Below, one piece after another: positions 19,186 to 28,504 of a stretch of DNA of 64,000 bases. The notes beneath the pieces are model-generated. The model was not told the origin of the DNA and searched no databases. It saw only the letters and a list, made by a program, of their open reading frames with translations. Location of the stretch: assembly GCF_003003215.1 (NCBI RefSeq), contig NZ_PVUF01000001.1:620001-684000 (forward strand), written 5' to 3'. Each line of letters opens with the position of its first letter. The first letter of the stretch is position 1. The position numbers and the translations under genes are program-made. This DNA is from Tritonibacter scottomollicae. GTDB lineage: Bacteria > Pseudomonadota > Alphaproteobacteria > Rhodobacterales > Rhodobacteraceae.

Positions 19186-20808
19186 ATGAGATCCAGTTTC
19201 CTGCGAGCCATTACTGCGGCTTCACTCCTGACAACCACTGCAGCGGCCCCCGCTGTGGCAGACAACCTTGGCGCGGCGCTGGTCGGCGGCCTGCTTGGGG
19301 GCGTCATCGTCAATGAGGTCAACAAGAACAAAAGGCGCACAGTCGTGCGTTCGTCCTCGGTCAGCAGCGCGACGCGCGCGCACAACCGAGAAACCCAGAC
19401 TGCCCTGAATTACTTTGGTTTTTCGGCGGGCACACCGGATGGCGTCCTGGGCCGTCGTTCTCGCGAGGCGACGCGACAGTATCAGATGTTCATGGGGTTC
19501 CCGCAAAGTGGCAATCTGACCCAGTATGAGCGCGACTATCTTGTGACATCCTACAACCGGGCACTGACCGGGGGCACGCAGGTCGCCAAAGCGATGCAGA
19601 GCCCGCAGGGCATTCGTTCGATTCTCAAGGTCTGGCACGGGGCACCGGCTGGCAATAGTGGGGGATTCGGCTACGCGGGCCTGCCGATTGAGGTTTCCAA
19701 TGCGGTTGATGAGATCGCTGCCGCCGGGGACCCAACCGGCGACCAGCTGTTGCAGCGCACCGGGTTCATGCAGCTGGCGGATTTGAACGACGATGGTCGC
19801 AACGACTACCTGATCGACACGTCGGCCGCCGGGATCCCCTATTGGTGCAACAGCGGCGGCGCGTCCTGTACCGTGATGGTCTTTGCCTCCACGCCGCAGG
19901 GCTACGAGCGGAATGACTTCACCGCGGGCAATATCACCACCGCAGATTTCACCTGTACCCGTGGCGAGTGTGATCGCACCGAGGCCCAAGGCACGACGCT
20001 TGCCGCGGCACCTGCACCGCAGCCGGTCCCAACCGCACCGGTCCCGCAGGGTGGTACGGTGCTGGCCTCCGGCGGCAGCCAGAGCGGCCTCGGCGGCATC
20101 CAACTGTTCGCGACGCCCGCCGCGCCGGTGGCCTCGCTGACCAGTCACTGCAGCAAGGTCAGCCTGCTGACCAGCTCCAATGGCGGTTACATGACCGTGT
20201 CCAGCATCACCGACCCGGAATTGGCTTTGGGCGAACAGTTCTGCCTGGCCCGGTCCTATGCCATCAACAATGGCGAGACACTTGTGGCCTCCCTGCAGGG
20301 GGTGACCTCGGCGCAGGTGGATGCGCAATGTGATCAGTTTGGTCCGGCGCTGAAGCCCTATGTGGCGCAGCTGTCCAGCGGCGACAGCTCTGCCGTGGCG
20401 GCGAGCATGCAGAAGTTTGTTCTGCAGTCGAACATGTCGGTCGAGCAGTTGAAGAACACCGCTCAGATCTGCCTGTTCTCCGGCTACCGTCGTGACAATA
20501 TGGATGTGGCCCTTGGCGCAAGCCTGTTGTTGGTCGGCCTTGGTCAGCAACCCTATGCGGAGCTGATTGGTCACCATCTGGCGCTTGGTTTCGGCTCTTC
20601 GGTCGATTTCAATCGCGCGCAGGGCTGGTATCAGGCTGCTGTGACCGCCTTGGAAAGCGGCGCCGAGCCGGTATTCGCGCCCGGCCAACCGGAGCGGGTG
20701 GCGCTGGTAAAGGCCGCATCGACGGGTCTGACGCAACCTGGCTTGCCCAAACCGGTTCAGGCGTCGAGCGGTGGTGCGGCGTTGCCGACCTTTGGCAGCA
20801 ACAACTGA
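19186..20808 (+). CDS. Exported protein with peptidoglycan-binding-like domain
   Basis: A 540-residue protein with a clear signal peptide (MRSSFLRAITAASLL...AVADN, cleavage after ADN or nearby). A glycine-rich segment (LGAALVGGLLGGVIVNEV) is followed at about 65-120 by a domain like PG_binding_1: ALNYFGFSAGTPDGVLGRRS and REATRQYQMFMGFPQSG. The remaining ~400 residues include a Pro/Ala-rich linker near 275-310 and a helical C-terminal domain I do not recognise. GAGGT stands 9 nt before ATG 19186. It probably acts in the periplasm at the cell wall. Confidence 0.85.
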   Translation: MRSSFLRAITAASLLTTTAAAPAVADNLGAALVGGLLGGVIVNEVNKNKRRTVVRSSSVSSATRAHNRETQTALNYFGFSAGTPDGVLGRRSREATRQYQMFMGFPQSGNLTQYERDYLVTSYNRALTGGTQVAKAMQSPQGIRSILKVWHGAPAGNSGGFGYAGLPIEVSNAVDEIAAAGDPTGDQLLQRTGFMQLADLNDDGRNDYLIDTSAAGIPYWCNSGGASCTVMVFASTPQGYERNDFTAGNITTADFTCTRGECDRTEAQGTTLAAAPAPQPVPTAPVPQGGTVLASGGSQSGLGGIQLFATPAAPVASLTSHCSKVSLLTSSNGGYMTVSSITDPELALGEQFCLARSYAINNGETLVASLQGVTSAQVDAQCDQFGPALKPYVAQLSSGDSSAVAASMQKFVLQSNMSVEQLKNTAQICLFSGYRRDNMDVALGASLLLVGLGQQPYAELIGHHLALGFGSSVDFNRAQGWYQAAVTALESGAEPVFAPGQPERVALVKAASTGLTQPGLPKPVQASSGGAALPTFGSNN

Positions 20809-20836
20809 GAATAAGCCCCTGCTTCAACGTGTTAGG

Positions 20837-20869
20837 AATGCTCCGGTGCCGCGCGCCGGAGCATTTTTG
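20837..20869 (+). terminator. Intrinsic terminator
   Basis: AATGCTCCGG (20837-20846) pairs with CCGGAGCATT (20856-20865), followed by TTTTGTTG. It lies about 30 nt past the stop of the exported-protein gene. Confidence 0.85.
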
Positions 20870-20909
20870 TTGAGAGAGAAGAAAACTCGCGAAATTTGTG
20901 TTTTACCTC

Positions 20910-20938
20910 TTCACATCCCTGGGGGGCTGTTTTATACG
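20910..20938 (+). promoter_or_regulatory. Putative sigma-70 promoter of tRNA-Leu
   Basis: TTCACA (20910-20915) and TATACG (20933-20938) are separated by 17 bp, and the -10 element lies about 24 nt before the mature tRNA 5' end. Matches to the consensus are 5/6 and 4/6. Confidence 0.45.
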
Positions 20939-20962
20939 CCCCTTCACCAAGTCATAGACAGT

Positions 20963-21049
20963 GCGGTCGTGGCGGAATTGGTAGACGCGCAGCGTTGAGG
21001 TCGCTGTGGGGTAACACCCGTGGAAGTTCGAGTCTTCTCGACCGCACCA
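20963..21049 (+). tRNA. tRNA-Leu (anticodon GAG)
   Basis: An 87-nt class II tRNA with encoded CCA. The acceptor stem GCGGTCG pairs with CGACCGC. The D-arm GGCGGAATTGGTAGACGC is of leucine type, and the anticodon stem CAGCG/CGCTG encloses loop TTGAGGT with anticodon GAG at 20997-20999. A long variable arm (TGTGGGGTAACACCCGTG region) and a T-loop GTTCGAGTC are present. It reads CUU/CUC. A 9-bp A/T-rich inverted repeat (21050-21058/21066-21074) follows at once and may end transcription. Confidence 0.97.
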
Positions 21050-21135
21050 TTTTTCAACAGACAATGTTGAAAAATTCTACCTTCTCAAAATCCAAATCAT
21101 GAGACGCTAGGCTGAATTTTGTCTTTGACCTTCCC

Positions 21136-21780
21136 CTATCGGTTGATCTGAGTCAGTTGGATAACTGGGCCCCCAGCGGCCTGCGCATCTTCCGCGTCAT
21201 GGGTGACAAGCAGCACTGGCAGATCACGATCTCGGGCGACGGCGAAGACCAGTTGGCGCATCTGGTCCCGTAGCGTCTTGTCGAGTCGCGAAAAAGGCTC
21301 GTCCAGCAGCAAGAGGTCCGGGTTCGAAAGCAGCGTGCGCATCATCGCAACCCGCGCCTTCTGGCCGCCTGAAAGCGTCTCTGGATCGCGGTCGTGATAG
21401 CCGTCGAGACCAATATCGTGCAAGGCAGCCTCGACCCGGTCACGGCGCAATTTCCGTGGGACATCCGGCGATAGGCCGAACGCCAGATTGCCCCCGACAC
21501 TGAGATGAGGAAACAGCAGGTGATCCTGATAGAGGATGCCGACGCGACGCAGCTGCGCGGGCAGGGGGCGCAGGTGGCGCCCGTTCAGCTGGATATCGCC
21601 ACTGAGCGTAAAATCTGCCGACAATTGGCCCGTAATCGCCGCAAGCAGCGTGGACTTTCCCACGCCTGACGGGCCCATGAGGCTGACGATGGCCGCCGGT
21701 GGCACATGCAGGTCCAGCTCCAACATGGGCGCAGCACCCCGCAGGATCCGCAGGTCCGTTAACCGAAGTCCGTCATCCAT
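21136..21780 (-). CDS. ynjD: ABC importer ATP-binding protein, YnjD type
   Basis: This 214-residue ATPase has Walker A GPSGVGKSTLL, Q-loop YQDHLLFPHLSVGGNL, signature LSGGQKARVAMMRTLLSNP and Walker B LLLLDEPFSRLDKTLRDQ, with the H-loop LLVTHDAEDA. Together with the adjacent permease and binding protein it forms a complete importer. The binding protein resembles E. coli YnjB rather than ThiB, so ynjBCD is preferred to the thiamine (thiBPQ) annotation. Its start overlaps the permease end by 8 nt. Confidence 0.86.
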   Translation of the reverse strand: MDDGLRLTDLRILRGAAPMLELDLHVPPAAIVSLMGPSGVGKSTLLAAITGQLSADFTLSGDIQLNGRHLRPLPAQLRRVGILYQDHLLFPHLSVGGNLAFGLSPDVPRKLRRDRVEAALHDIGLDGYHDRDPETLSGGQKARVAMMRTLLSNPDLLLLDEPFSRLDKTLRDQMRQLVFAVARDRDLPVLLVTHDAEDAQAAGGPVIQLTQINR

Positions 21781-23458
21781 GCTGCAGCCCCTTTCGGTTG
21801 CGCCAAACGAGTGGTGGCAGAATCACCGCCATCATAAAAGGCAGCAGGGCCGCCGCAGTCTGCAGCAGGCCATAGACCCCGATGGCGCGTCGATCCCCGC
21901 CGGCCGCCAGCGCCACGGCCTCGGTTGTCAGGGTCTGCACGCGGCCTCCGCCGACAAGCAGTGTCGGCAGATATTGTCCGACTGACACGGCCATTCCCAC
22001 AGCAAAAGCGGTTAGCACTGGGGCCAGCAGGATCGGCAGCCGCAGTCTGAAGAATATACGGTTGGCCGAGGCGCCCATGGCGGCGGCGATTGTACCCTGA
22101 CGGGCATCCCATGCTTTGTACGGGCCTTCGAGCGACAGCCGCAGATAGGGCAGTACAAACACCATATGCGCCAGAACCACCGCCCAGAGGGTGCGGTCCA
22201 CTCCGATCTGCAGGAGCAGGGTCTGCATGCCCGGCAGAAAGGCCGTTTGCGGGATCAACAGCGGTAAATACAGGAGCCACAGGCCTTTCTCTGTCAGGCG
22301 CCAATGGTGTCGCTCTTCGGTTTCCAGGCAGCCGAGTGTCAGGACCAGCCCCGATAGCGTCGCTGCGAGGGCAATGACAAAAGTGGTCCCGAGGGTCTGC
22401 CATGCGGCTGGGCCATTGCGCTGCCAGTTGCGCAGGCTGAGCCCGTCGGGAAGCACATCTGGAAAGCTCCACCGGGCGGCAAACGACCAGACCAGAAGTC
22501 CGGCAAGCCCGGCCAACACTGCACCGACGGAGAGTGTCCCGAAGCTGAGGCCGATCACGCGCAGGCCAGCCTCACGCTGCCCGCGTGCGCCGGAATAGGC
22601 GATGCGGCGGGCGGTGATCGCAATCATCTGCTCGGCTCCGCGCCACAGCAGCAGGGCCAGAACGACCAGTCCCAACTGCAGGATCGCAGCCGCGGAGGCG
22701 GTGGTGCGCTGAACGAGATCGGGCTCGGCCATCCAGCGGACGATCTGTACCGACAGCGAGGGCGGCGTATTGGGACCGAGGATGACGGCAACATCGACGA
22801 CGGACATCGAATAGGCCAGCACCACGTAGACCGGCAGCCGGATGCGGGCATAGAGCGCCGGAAAGACACCCAGGATCCAGCCTCGAATGCGTCCGTAGCC
22901 CAGCGCGGTTGCCACCTGCATGCGTCCGGTGCTGTCGATTTGACCCAGAGCCGCCAGGCTGATCAGCAGCAGGAACGGCACTTCCTTCACCACCAGTCCG
23001 ATCATCAGGGCCAGCCCCAGTGGGTCCTGCACCAGCAGCACGTCGGGCGGGCGATCCCACCCACTCAGCCAGGGGCTGACCGCCCGCACCAACCAGCCGG
23101 AGGGTTGGATCAGGAACAGAAGGCCAAAGGCGGCGGCAGCGTGTGGCACTGAAAGCAGTGGTGAGAGCATGCGCAGGAGCGCCCGAAAGGGGCGCGTTCC
23201 GGTCCAGCCTGCCAGCAAAAGCACGGTGATCGCCAAGGAGACCACAGTTGCCAAGATGCCGGTTGCCAGGCTGAGGCGGACCGAGGTCTGCAATCCGGGC
23301 CAGGCCCAGAGGGTTTGGAAAGGCGCGAGGGATGGGCCGTTCAGGCCAGCGACCGGAAAGTGACCAAATCCAGCGCTGAAGGTCCCCCAGAGACCTGCCG
23401 CGACCGGGCCCAGAAGGGCAAGGACCGTCAGCAGCGGCAGGGCAGGAGGCAGGCGCAT
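21773..23458 (-). CDS. ynjC: ABC importer permease, fused two-domain, YnjC type
   Basis: This 561-residue membrane protein contains two tandem binding-protein-dependent permease domains with about 12 helices. The coupling EAA-like loops are around ATALGYGRIRGWILGVFP in the first half and IAAAMGASANRIFFRLRLP in the second. The fused layout is shared by ThiP, YnjC and ferric-iron permeases. The partner protein points to YnjC. The stop of the upstream ynjB-type gene is 24 nt away, consistent with one operon. Confidence 0.86.
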   Translation of the reverse strand: MRLPPALPLLTVLALLGPVAAGLWGTFSAGFGHFPVAGLNGPSLAPFQTLWAWPGLQTSVRLSLATGILATVVSLAITVLLLAGWTGTRPFRALLRMLSPLLSVPHAAAAFGLLFLIQPSGWLVRAVSPWLSGWDRPPDVLLVQDPLGLALMIGLVVKEVPFLLLISLAALGQIDSTGRMQVATALGYGRIRGWILGVFPALYARIRLPVYVVLAYSMSVVDVAVILGPNTPPSLSVQIVRWMAEPDLVQRTTASAAAILQLGLVVLALLLWRGAEQMIAITARRIAYSGARGQREAGLRVIGLSFGTLSVGAVLAGLAGLLVWSFAARWSFPDVLPDGLSLRNWQRNGPAAWQTLGTTFVIALAATLSGLVLTLGCLETEERHHWRLTEKGLWLLYLPLLIPQTAFLPGMQTLLLQIGVDRTLWAVVLAHMVFVLPYLRLSLEGPYKAWDARQGTIAAAMGASANRIFFRLRLPILLAPVLTAFAVGMAVSVGQYLPTLLVGGGRVQTLTTEAVALAAGGDRRAIGVYGLLQTAAALLPFMMAVILPPLVWRNRKGLQHG

Positions 23459-23482
23459 TGTAAGGTCAGGTCCGGCGCGGCA

Positions 23483-24682
23483 TCAGTTGCCGACACCGTA
23501 GCGGGCCACCCAGTCTTCTGCGATCCGGGTCATCCAGCTTGGGTGCGGTTCGGCCTGCACAACGCCAAGATCTTCGGGCGAGAGGGTGGCGACACCCAGG
23601 TCCAGCGTACGGAAGGCGGCGCGATCGTGAACCGAGAGGGCATTGATATCAAGCACGGTGCCGTAGCCCAGAACCGCCGGATCCTGCGCCTTGAGTTGAG
23701 CTTCGGGCAACATCAGGAAGTTTGCCACCACCATGGCCGCCGCTTTAGAGCCAGAGTTGTAGGGGATCGCCACGAAGGACGCATTGCCGATGGTGCCCTT
23801 GTCCAAAACAAAGGTGCGCACGCTTTCCGGCAGCTGGAAATTGGCGATGGCCGTGCTGGCCTCGCCGGGGCTGAAGGAAATCGCCAAGTCGATTTCATCA
23901 TCGTTCATCAGTTGCAGCTGGCGAGGTCCGCTCTGCGGATAGGCCCGTCCCTCACGCCACAACAGCGGCGTCAGCTCCTCGAGGAACTCCCACAGCGGGG
24001 CAGTCACCTCGGTGTAGCTTTCCTCGCTCACGGGCTGCGATAGGGCCTTCGGGTCCGTGCTCAGATCCACCAGCGCCTGTTTCAGGAAGGTGGTGCCGAG
24101 GAAATCCGGCGGCTGCGGATAGGTGAAGCGGCCGGGATGCGCGCGCGCCCAATCCAAAAGTTCCGGCATCGAGCCAAGGCGCTCGGGCAGGTCGGCCGTA
24201 TCGTGCATGAACACCACTTGCGCCATCGCCCAGGGGGACTCGTACCCTTCGGTCGCCACGGTGAAGTCATGTTGCAGGGTCTTGCCATCGGTATCGGCGA
24301 ATTTCCAGTTCGGCAGCGCTTCGGCGTAGGGGCCGAACAACAGGTCTGCGTCTTTCATCGCCGCAAAATTCGCGCCATTGATCCAGATCAGATCCACCGC
24401 GCCGTCCGTGTCCTGTCCGGCGGATTTCTCCGTCAAAACACGGGTGACAGCATCAGCGGTGTTTTCCAGTTTCACATGGGTCAGGGTGACGTCATAGTCC
24501 TCGGCCAGGCGTGTTCCGACCCAGCTGATGAAGTCATTGGTCGCGGTGGAGCCTCCCCACGCATGCCAGTGCACGGTCTGTCCCTCAGCCTGCGCAACAA
24601 CGGCATCCCAGTCCGTCGGGTCCGGGGTGGCCCAGGCCGTCAGCGGAGCCAAGGCAAGGGCAAGTGACAACATGCGTTTCAT
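23483..24682 (-). CDS. ynjB: ABC importer periplasmic binding protein, YnjB type
   Basis: This 399-residue exported protein has a signal peptide (MKRMLSLALALAPLTAWA). The mature part contains TVHWHAWGGSTATNDFISWV, VDLIWINGANFAAMKDADLL, LPNWKFADTD and FTYPQPPDFLGTTFLKQAL, which parallel the corresponding blocks of E. coli YnjB. The ligand of the YnjBCD family is not established. AGAGGA stands 5 nt before ATG 24682, deciding the start within a longer open frame. There is no THI-box upstream. Confidence 0.87.
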   Translation of the reverse strand: MKRMLSLALALAPLTAWATPDPTDWDAVVAQAEGQTVHWHAWGGSTATNDFISWVGTRLAEDYDVTLTHVKLENTADAVTRVLTEKSAGQDTDGAVDLIWINGANFAAMKDADLLFGPYAEALPNWKFADTDGKTLQHDFTVATEGYESPWAMAQVVFMHDTADLPERLGSMPELLDWARAHPGRFTYPQPPDFLGTTFLKQALVDLSTDPKALSQPVSEESYTEVTAPLWEFLEELTPLLWREGRAYPQSGPRQLQLMNDDEIDLAISFSPGEASTAIANFQLPESVRTFVLDKGTIGNASFVAIPYNSGSKAAAMVVANFLMLPEAQLKAQDPAVLGYGTVLDINALSVHDRAAFRTLDLGVATLSPEDLGVVQAEPHPSWMTRIAEDWVARYGVGN

Positions 24683-24996
24683 GACAGTCCTCTTCTGAGA
24701 CAAACGTGGGGCAAGAATGGCTGAACACGGGTGTCGCAGCCATCGCAGTCTTGCTCTGATTGCGCGATCCGCGCCGTCGCGTCCATGGGTATGACGGAAA
24801 TGTGACGTCAGGTGTATCGGTACGGGGTGTGACGCTTGCACGCCACTGCCCCTGACGCTATGCACGGTCGCACATACTCGCGCTGCGACCTGCGAGGCCT
24901 GATTGGACGCGTATGCTCCCGGCGTGCGGCGTCCTCCTTTTCGGTGCCGCCACGGTCTGCAGGCGGCCCGCGACCAGACGAGGGGAAAACCCAGCC
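24683..24996. other. Divergent gap between ynjB and nadA
   Basis: This 314-bp region separates two divergent operons. Short open frames occur but show no codon bias or recognisable similarity. No riboswitch motif, tRNA or strong hairpin was seen. It presumably holds the two promoters, but I cannot assign -35/-10 boxes with confidence. Confidence 0.4.
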
Positions 24997-26052
24997 ATGT
25001 CGCTCGATATTCCCGTGCTGCGGAACGAATTGTCCCAGCACTACGATCTCACTCCGAACCCCGAACTCGCCGAGTCCATGTCTGATATCTATCAGAGCAT
25101 GTCCCGCGTTGTCTCGCCCGTCGACTGGGTGCTCTACGCGCCTTATGTCAAGGCGATCAACGAGCTGAAGGCGAAACGCAATGCTGTGATCCTCGGCCAT
25201 AATTACATGACGCCGGAGATCTATCACGGGATCTCCGATTTTGTCGGTGACAGCCTGCAGCTGGCGATCAAGGCCACCGAGGTGGAGGCCGATGTGATCG
25301 TGCAATGCGGCGTGCATTTCATGGCCGAGACGTCGAAGATCCTCAGCCCCTCAAAGACGGTGCTGATCCCCGACATGGAAGCCGGCTGCAGCCTTGCGGA
25401 GTCGATCACCGCCGAAGGGGTCGAGGAGATGCGCCGCCGCTATCCCGGCGCGCCGGTGGTCACCTATGTGAACACCACCGCTGAGGTGAAAGCCGCCTCC
25501 GACATCTGCTGCACGTCGTCCAACGCGGCGCAGATCGTTGGCGCGATGGAGAGCGACACGGTCATCATGACGCCGGACCAGTATTTGGCGCAGAACGTGG
25601 CCCGTGATGTGCCGCACAAGAAGGTGGTCTGGTGGGAAGGCTCCTGCATCGTACACGAGCAGTACTCTGCTCAGGACCTGCGCGATTTCCGCGAATGGAA
25701 CCCGGGCACCCGGCTGATCGCTCACCCGGAATGCCCGCCGGATGTGGTGGCAGAGGCCGATTTCTCCGGCTCCACCAGCGGCATCCTGAAATATGTCACC
25801 GAGGAAAAGCCGGAAAAGGCGCTGCTGATTACCGAATGTTCGATGGCGTCCAACATCGCCGACGAACTGCCTGAGGTCGAGTTTGTCGGCCCCTGCAACA
25901 TGTGCCCCTTCATGAAGAAGATCACGCTAGAGAAGGTGCTCTGGTCGCTGCACTCCATGGAGGGTCAGGTCGAGGTCGAGCCGGTCATGGCTGCAAAGGC
26001 CCGCCACGCGGTGCAGGCGATGATCGACCTGTCGCGCAAGCTGGGCATCTGA
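24997..26052 (+). CDS. nadA: Quinolinate synthase
   Basis: NadA condenses iminoaspartate with dihydroxyacetone phosphate to quinolinate, using a [4Fe-4S] cluster. The protein has 351 residues from ATG 24997 (GAGGGG 11 nt upstream; the frame is open to 24913). Cluster cysteines sit in VIVQCGVHFMAET, in the central CTSSNA region and in FVGPCNMCPFMKK. Substrate motifs HNYMTPEIYHG and GSTSGILKYV are present. First gene of a nadABC operon. Confidence 0.96.
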   Translation: MSLDIPVLRNELSQHYDLTPNPELAESMSDIYQSMSRVVSPVDWVLYAPYVKAINELKAKRNAVILGHNYMTPEIYHGISDFVGDSLQLAIKATEVEADVIVQCGVHFMAETSKILSPSKTVLIPDMEAGCSLAESITAEGVEEMRRRYPGAPVVTYVNTTAEVKAASDICCTSSNAAQIVGAMESDTVIMTPDQYLAQNVARDVPHKKVVWWEGSCIVHEQYSAQDLRDFREWNPGTRLIAHPECPPDVVAEADFSGSTSGILKYVTEEKPEKALLITECSMASNIADELPEVEFVGPCNMCPFMKKITLEKVLWSLHSMEGQVEVEPVMAAKARHAVQAMIDLSRKLGI

Positions 26053-26059
26053 GAGGCGC

Positions 26060-27655
26060 ATGGAGGGCTTGGAAGCAGTCCACAGCGATCGCATCGTCAT
26101 CATCGGCGCCGGGCTGGGGGCGCTTTACGCGGCATTGACGCTGGCACCGCGTCCGGTGGTGATGATCTCGCCTGATCCGTTGGGGCAGGGGGCAAGCTCG
26201 GCTTGGGCGCAGGGCGGCGTGGCGGCGGCAATGGATGCGGGCGACAGTCCCGAGGCGCATGCCATTGATACCACCCGCGCCGGTGCTGGCACCGTGGATG
26301 CCGAGGTCGCCGCATTGGTCACCCGTGAGGCACGCGAGCATATCCTCGATCTCACCACGCTTGGCGCGCCTTTTGATCGTACCGAGGACGGCGGCTATGT
26401 GATGTCGCGCGAGGCGGCGCATAGTTTTGCCCGCGTGGTGCGGGTCAAGGGCGATCAGGCCGGGGCCGAGATCATGCGCGCCCTCATCGAACGGGTCCGC
26501 GCGACGCCCTCGATCCAGGTGATCGAAGGGGTGATGGCCGAAGGGCTGGAGGTCCGCGATGGCACCGTCACCGGCGTGCGGCTTGTTTCGTCAGCGCCAG
26601 AAGGATCAGCTGCGGTGCTGCTACGTGGCAGTGCTGTCTTGATGGCTGGCGGCGGCAGCGCCGGGCTTTATGCGATCACAACCAACCCGCCCCGCATCCG
26701 AGGGCAGGCGCTTGGTATGGCCGCCCGCGCCGGTGCCGAGATTGCCGATGCGGAATTCGTACAGTTCCACCCCACGGCGATGGATGTGGGCGAGGACCCG
26801 GCCCCGCTGGCCACCGAGGCGTTGCGCGGTGAGGGCGCGATCCTTGTGAATGCCGCCGGCGCGCGGTTCATGCTGGACGAACATCCCGACGCGGAGCTTG
26901 CGCCGCGCGATGTGGTCGCGCGGGCGATCTTTGCGCAGTCGCAGGCGGGCAAGCGCCCACTTCTGGATACGCGGGCTGCAATCGGCGCGGACATCACCAC
27001 GCTGTTCCCGGCGGTCAGCAGTGCCTGCGCACGCAATGGCATCGACCCGACGCAGGAGCCGATCCCGGTGGCCGCCGCCGCGCATTACCACATGGGCGGC
27101 ATCGCCACAGATCTGGACGGGCGCAGTTCGCTGGCGGGGCTTTGGGCCTGTGGCGAATGTGCCTCGACGGGGCTGCATGGTGCTAATCGTCTGGCCTCCA
27201 ATGGTCTTTTGGAGGCGCTGGTCTATGCCCGTCGCGCGGCGGAAGATATTGCACGAGCGCAGGGGACACCCCAAGAGGTCGCGCCGGTTCATCTTGAGTT
27301 GAACCCCGGCGGCGAGGGGGCTGATACCGCGCTTGTGGCATCCCTGCGCCAATGCATGACCCGCAATGTTGGTGTTGTGCGCAACGCGGATGGGCTGCGC
27401 ACAGCACTGCACGAGATTGCGGCCCTTTGCGCCAAACAGCCCACCTGCGAGAGCTTTCAAAACATCTGCACTGCCGCCACCATGATCGCCGCCGCCGCAT
27501 TGCTGCGCGAAGAAAGCCGTGGCGCGCATGAGCGGTCTGATTTCCCCGAAACCTTGCTCGCGCTCGCGCACCGCTCCCGCCTGACGTGGGATGCGGCCAA
27601 GACGCGGCGCGACAGCTTGCTTGAAGCGCCTTTACCCCACCCGGAGACCCCATGA
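26060..27655 (+). CDS. nadB: L-aspartate oxidase
   Basis: NadB oxidises aspartate to iminoaspartate for NadA. The 531-residue flavoprotein has the FAD motif IVIIGAGLGALYAALTLA, the SSAWAQGGVAAAMD segment, the substrate loop YHMGGIATDLDGRSS and GLHGANRLASNGLLEALVYA. It starts 7 nt after the nadA stop. With nadA and nadC it gives the full aspartate route to nicotinate mononucleotide, so this organism need not use kynurenine for NAD. Confidence 0.97.
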   Translation: MEGLEAVHSDRIVIIGAGLGALYAALTLAPRPVVMISPDPLGQGASSAWAQGGVAAAMDAGDSPEAHAIDTTRAGAGTVDAEVAALVTREAREHILDLTTLGAPFDRTEDGGYVMSREAAHSFARVVRVKGDQAGAEIMRALIERVRATPSIQVIEGVMAEGLEVRDGTVTGVRLVSSAPEGSAAVLLRGSAVLMAGGGSAGLYAITTNPPRIRGQALGMAARAGAEIADAEFVQFHPTAMDVGEDPAPLATEALRGEGAILVNAAGARFMLDEHPDAELAPRDVVARAIFAQSQAGKRPLLDTRAAIGADITTLFPAVSSACARNGIDPTQEPIPVAAAAHYHMGGIATDLDGRSSLAGLWACGECASTGLHGANRLASNGLLEALVYARRAAEDIARAQGTPQEVAPVHLELNPGGEGADTALVASLRQCMTRNVGVVRNADGLRTALHEIAALCAKQPTCESFQNICTAATMIAAAALLREESRGAHERSDFPETLLALAHRSRLTWDAAKTRRDSLLEAPLPHPETP

Positions 27656-28500
27656 GCTTTGCCACTTTGCCTGACCTGATCCTCGAGCCCCTGGTCAAAT
27701 CCGCCCTGATGGAGGACCTCGGCTCTTATGGCGATGTGACCACCCGTGCGGTGATCCCGGACGATGTGACCTATTCCGCCCGCCTGCGCGCCCGCGAAGA
27801 GGCCGTGGTCTCTGGCATGCAGGTGGCGGCGCTGGCGTTCCGGCTGGTCGATGCAAACCTGCGGGTGAACACCCTCGTTGCAGATGGGGCCGCTTGTCAG
27901 CCCGGCGATGTGCTGATGGAGATCGAGGGCAAGGCAGCCTCGATCCTGATGGGCGAACGTGTGGCGTTGAACTTTGCGGGCCGCTTGACTGGGATCGCAA
28001 CCCTGACAGCGGCGATGGTGGCTGAGACGCGCGGCACCGAGGCGCGCATCACCTGCACCCGCAAAACAACGCCCGGCCTGCGCATGGTAGAAAAGCTCGC
28101 AGTGCTGCATGGCGGTGGGTTCAACCACCGCTATTCGCTCTCGGATGCGATCCTCATCAAGGACAACCACATCGCTGCTGCGGGCGGTATTCGTGCCGTG
28201 TTGGACGCCACCAAGGCGCATGCCAGCCATATGATGGCGGTGGAAATCGAAGTGGACACGCTGGATCAGCTGCGCGAGGTCCTAGAAGTCGGCGGTGCCT
28301 CCGTTGTGCTCCTGGACAATATGACGCCGGACCAGCTGCGCGAGGCAGTCCAGATCAACGCCGGACGTCTGGCGCTGGAGGCCAGCGGCAACGTCAAACG
28401 CGACACGGTGGCGGCGATTGCGGCCACGGGTGTGAACTATATTTCCTCGGGGGCGCTTACGCATTCGGCGCGCACGGTCGATCTGGGGCTGGATTTCTAA
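27652..28500 (+). CDS. nadC: Quinolinate phosphoribosyltransferase (decarboxylating)
   Basis: NadC converts quinolinate and PRPP to nicotinate mononucleotide and CO2. The 282-residue protein has the expected TCTRKTTPGLRMVEKLAVLH, GGGFNHRYSLSDAILIKDNH and VEIEVDTLDQLREVLE motifs. The C-terminal TGVNYISSGALTHSA closes the barrel. Its ATG overlaps the nadB stop by 4 nt. The convergent LysR gene ends 4 bp after its stop. Confidence 0.97.
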   Translation: MSFATLPDLILEPLVKSALMEDLGSYGDVTTRAVIPDDVTYSARLRAREEAVVSGMQVAALAFRLVDANLRVNTLVADGAACQPGDVLMEIEGKAASILMGERVALNFAGRLTGIATLTAAMVAETRGTEARITCTRKTTPGLRMVEKLAVLHGGGFNHRYSLSDAILIKDNHIAAAGGIRAVLDATKAHASHMMAVEIEVDTLDQLREVLEVGGASVVLLDNMTPDQLREAVQINAGRLALEASGNVKRDTVAAIAATGVNYISSGALTHSARTVDLGLDF

Positions 28501-28504
28501 GAGA

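Noticed and set aside
19222-20736. 504-residue minus-strand frame opposite the exported protein
   Set aside because: No start signal or recognisable motif; the plus-strand frame has a signal peptide, Shine-Dalgarno and terminator.
21136-24682. Thiamine importer (thiBPQ) annotation
   Set aside because: The binding protein matches YnjB blocks, and no THI-box or thiamine genes are nearby.
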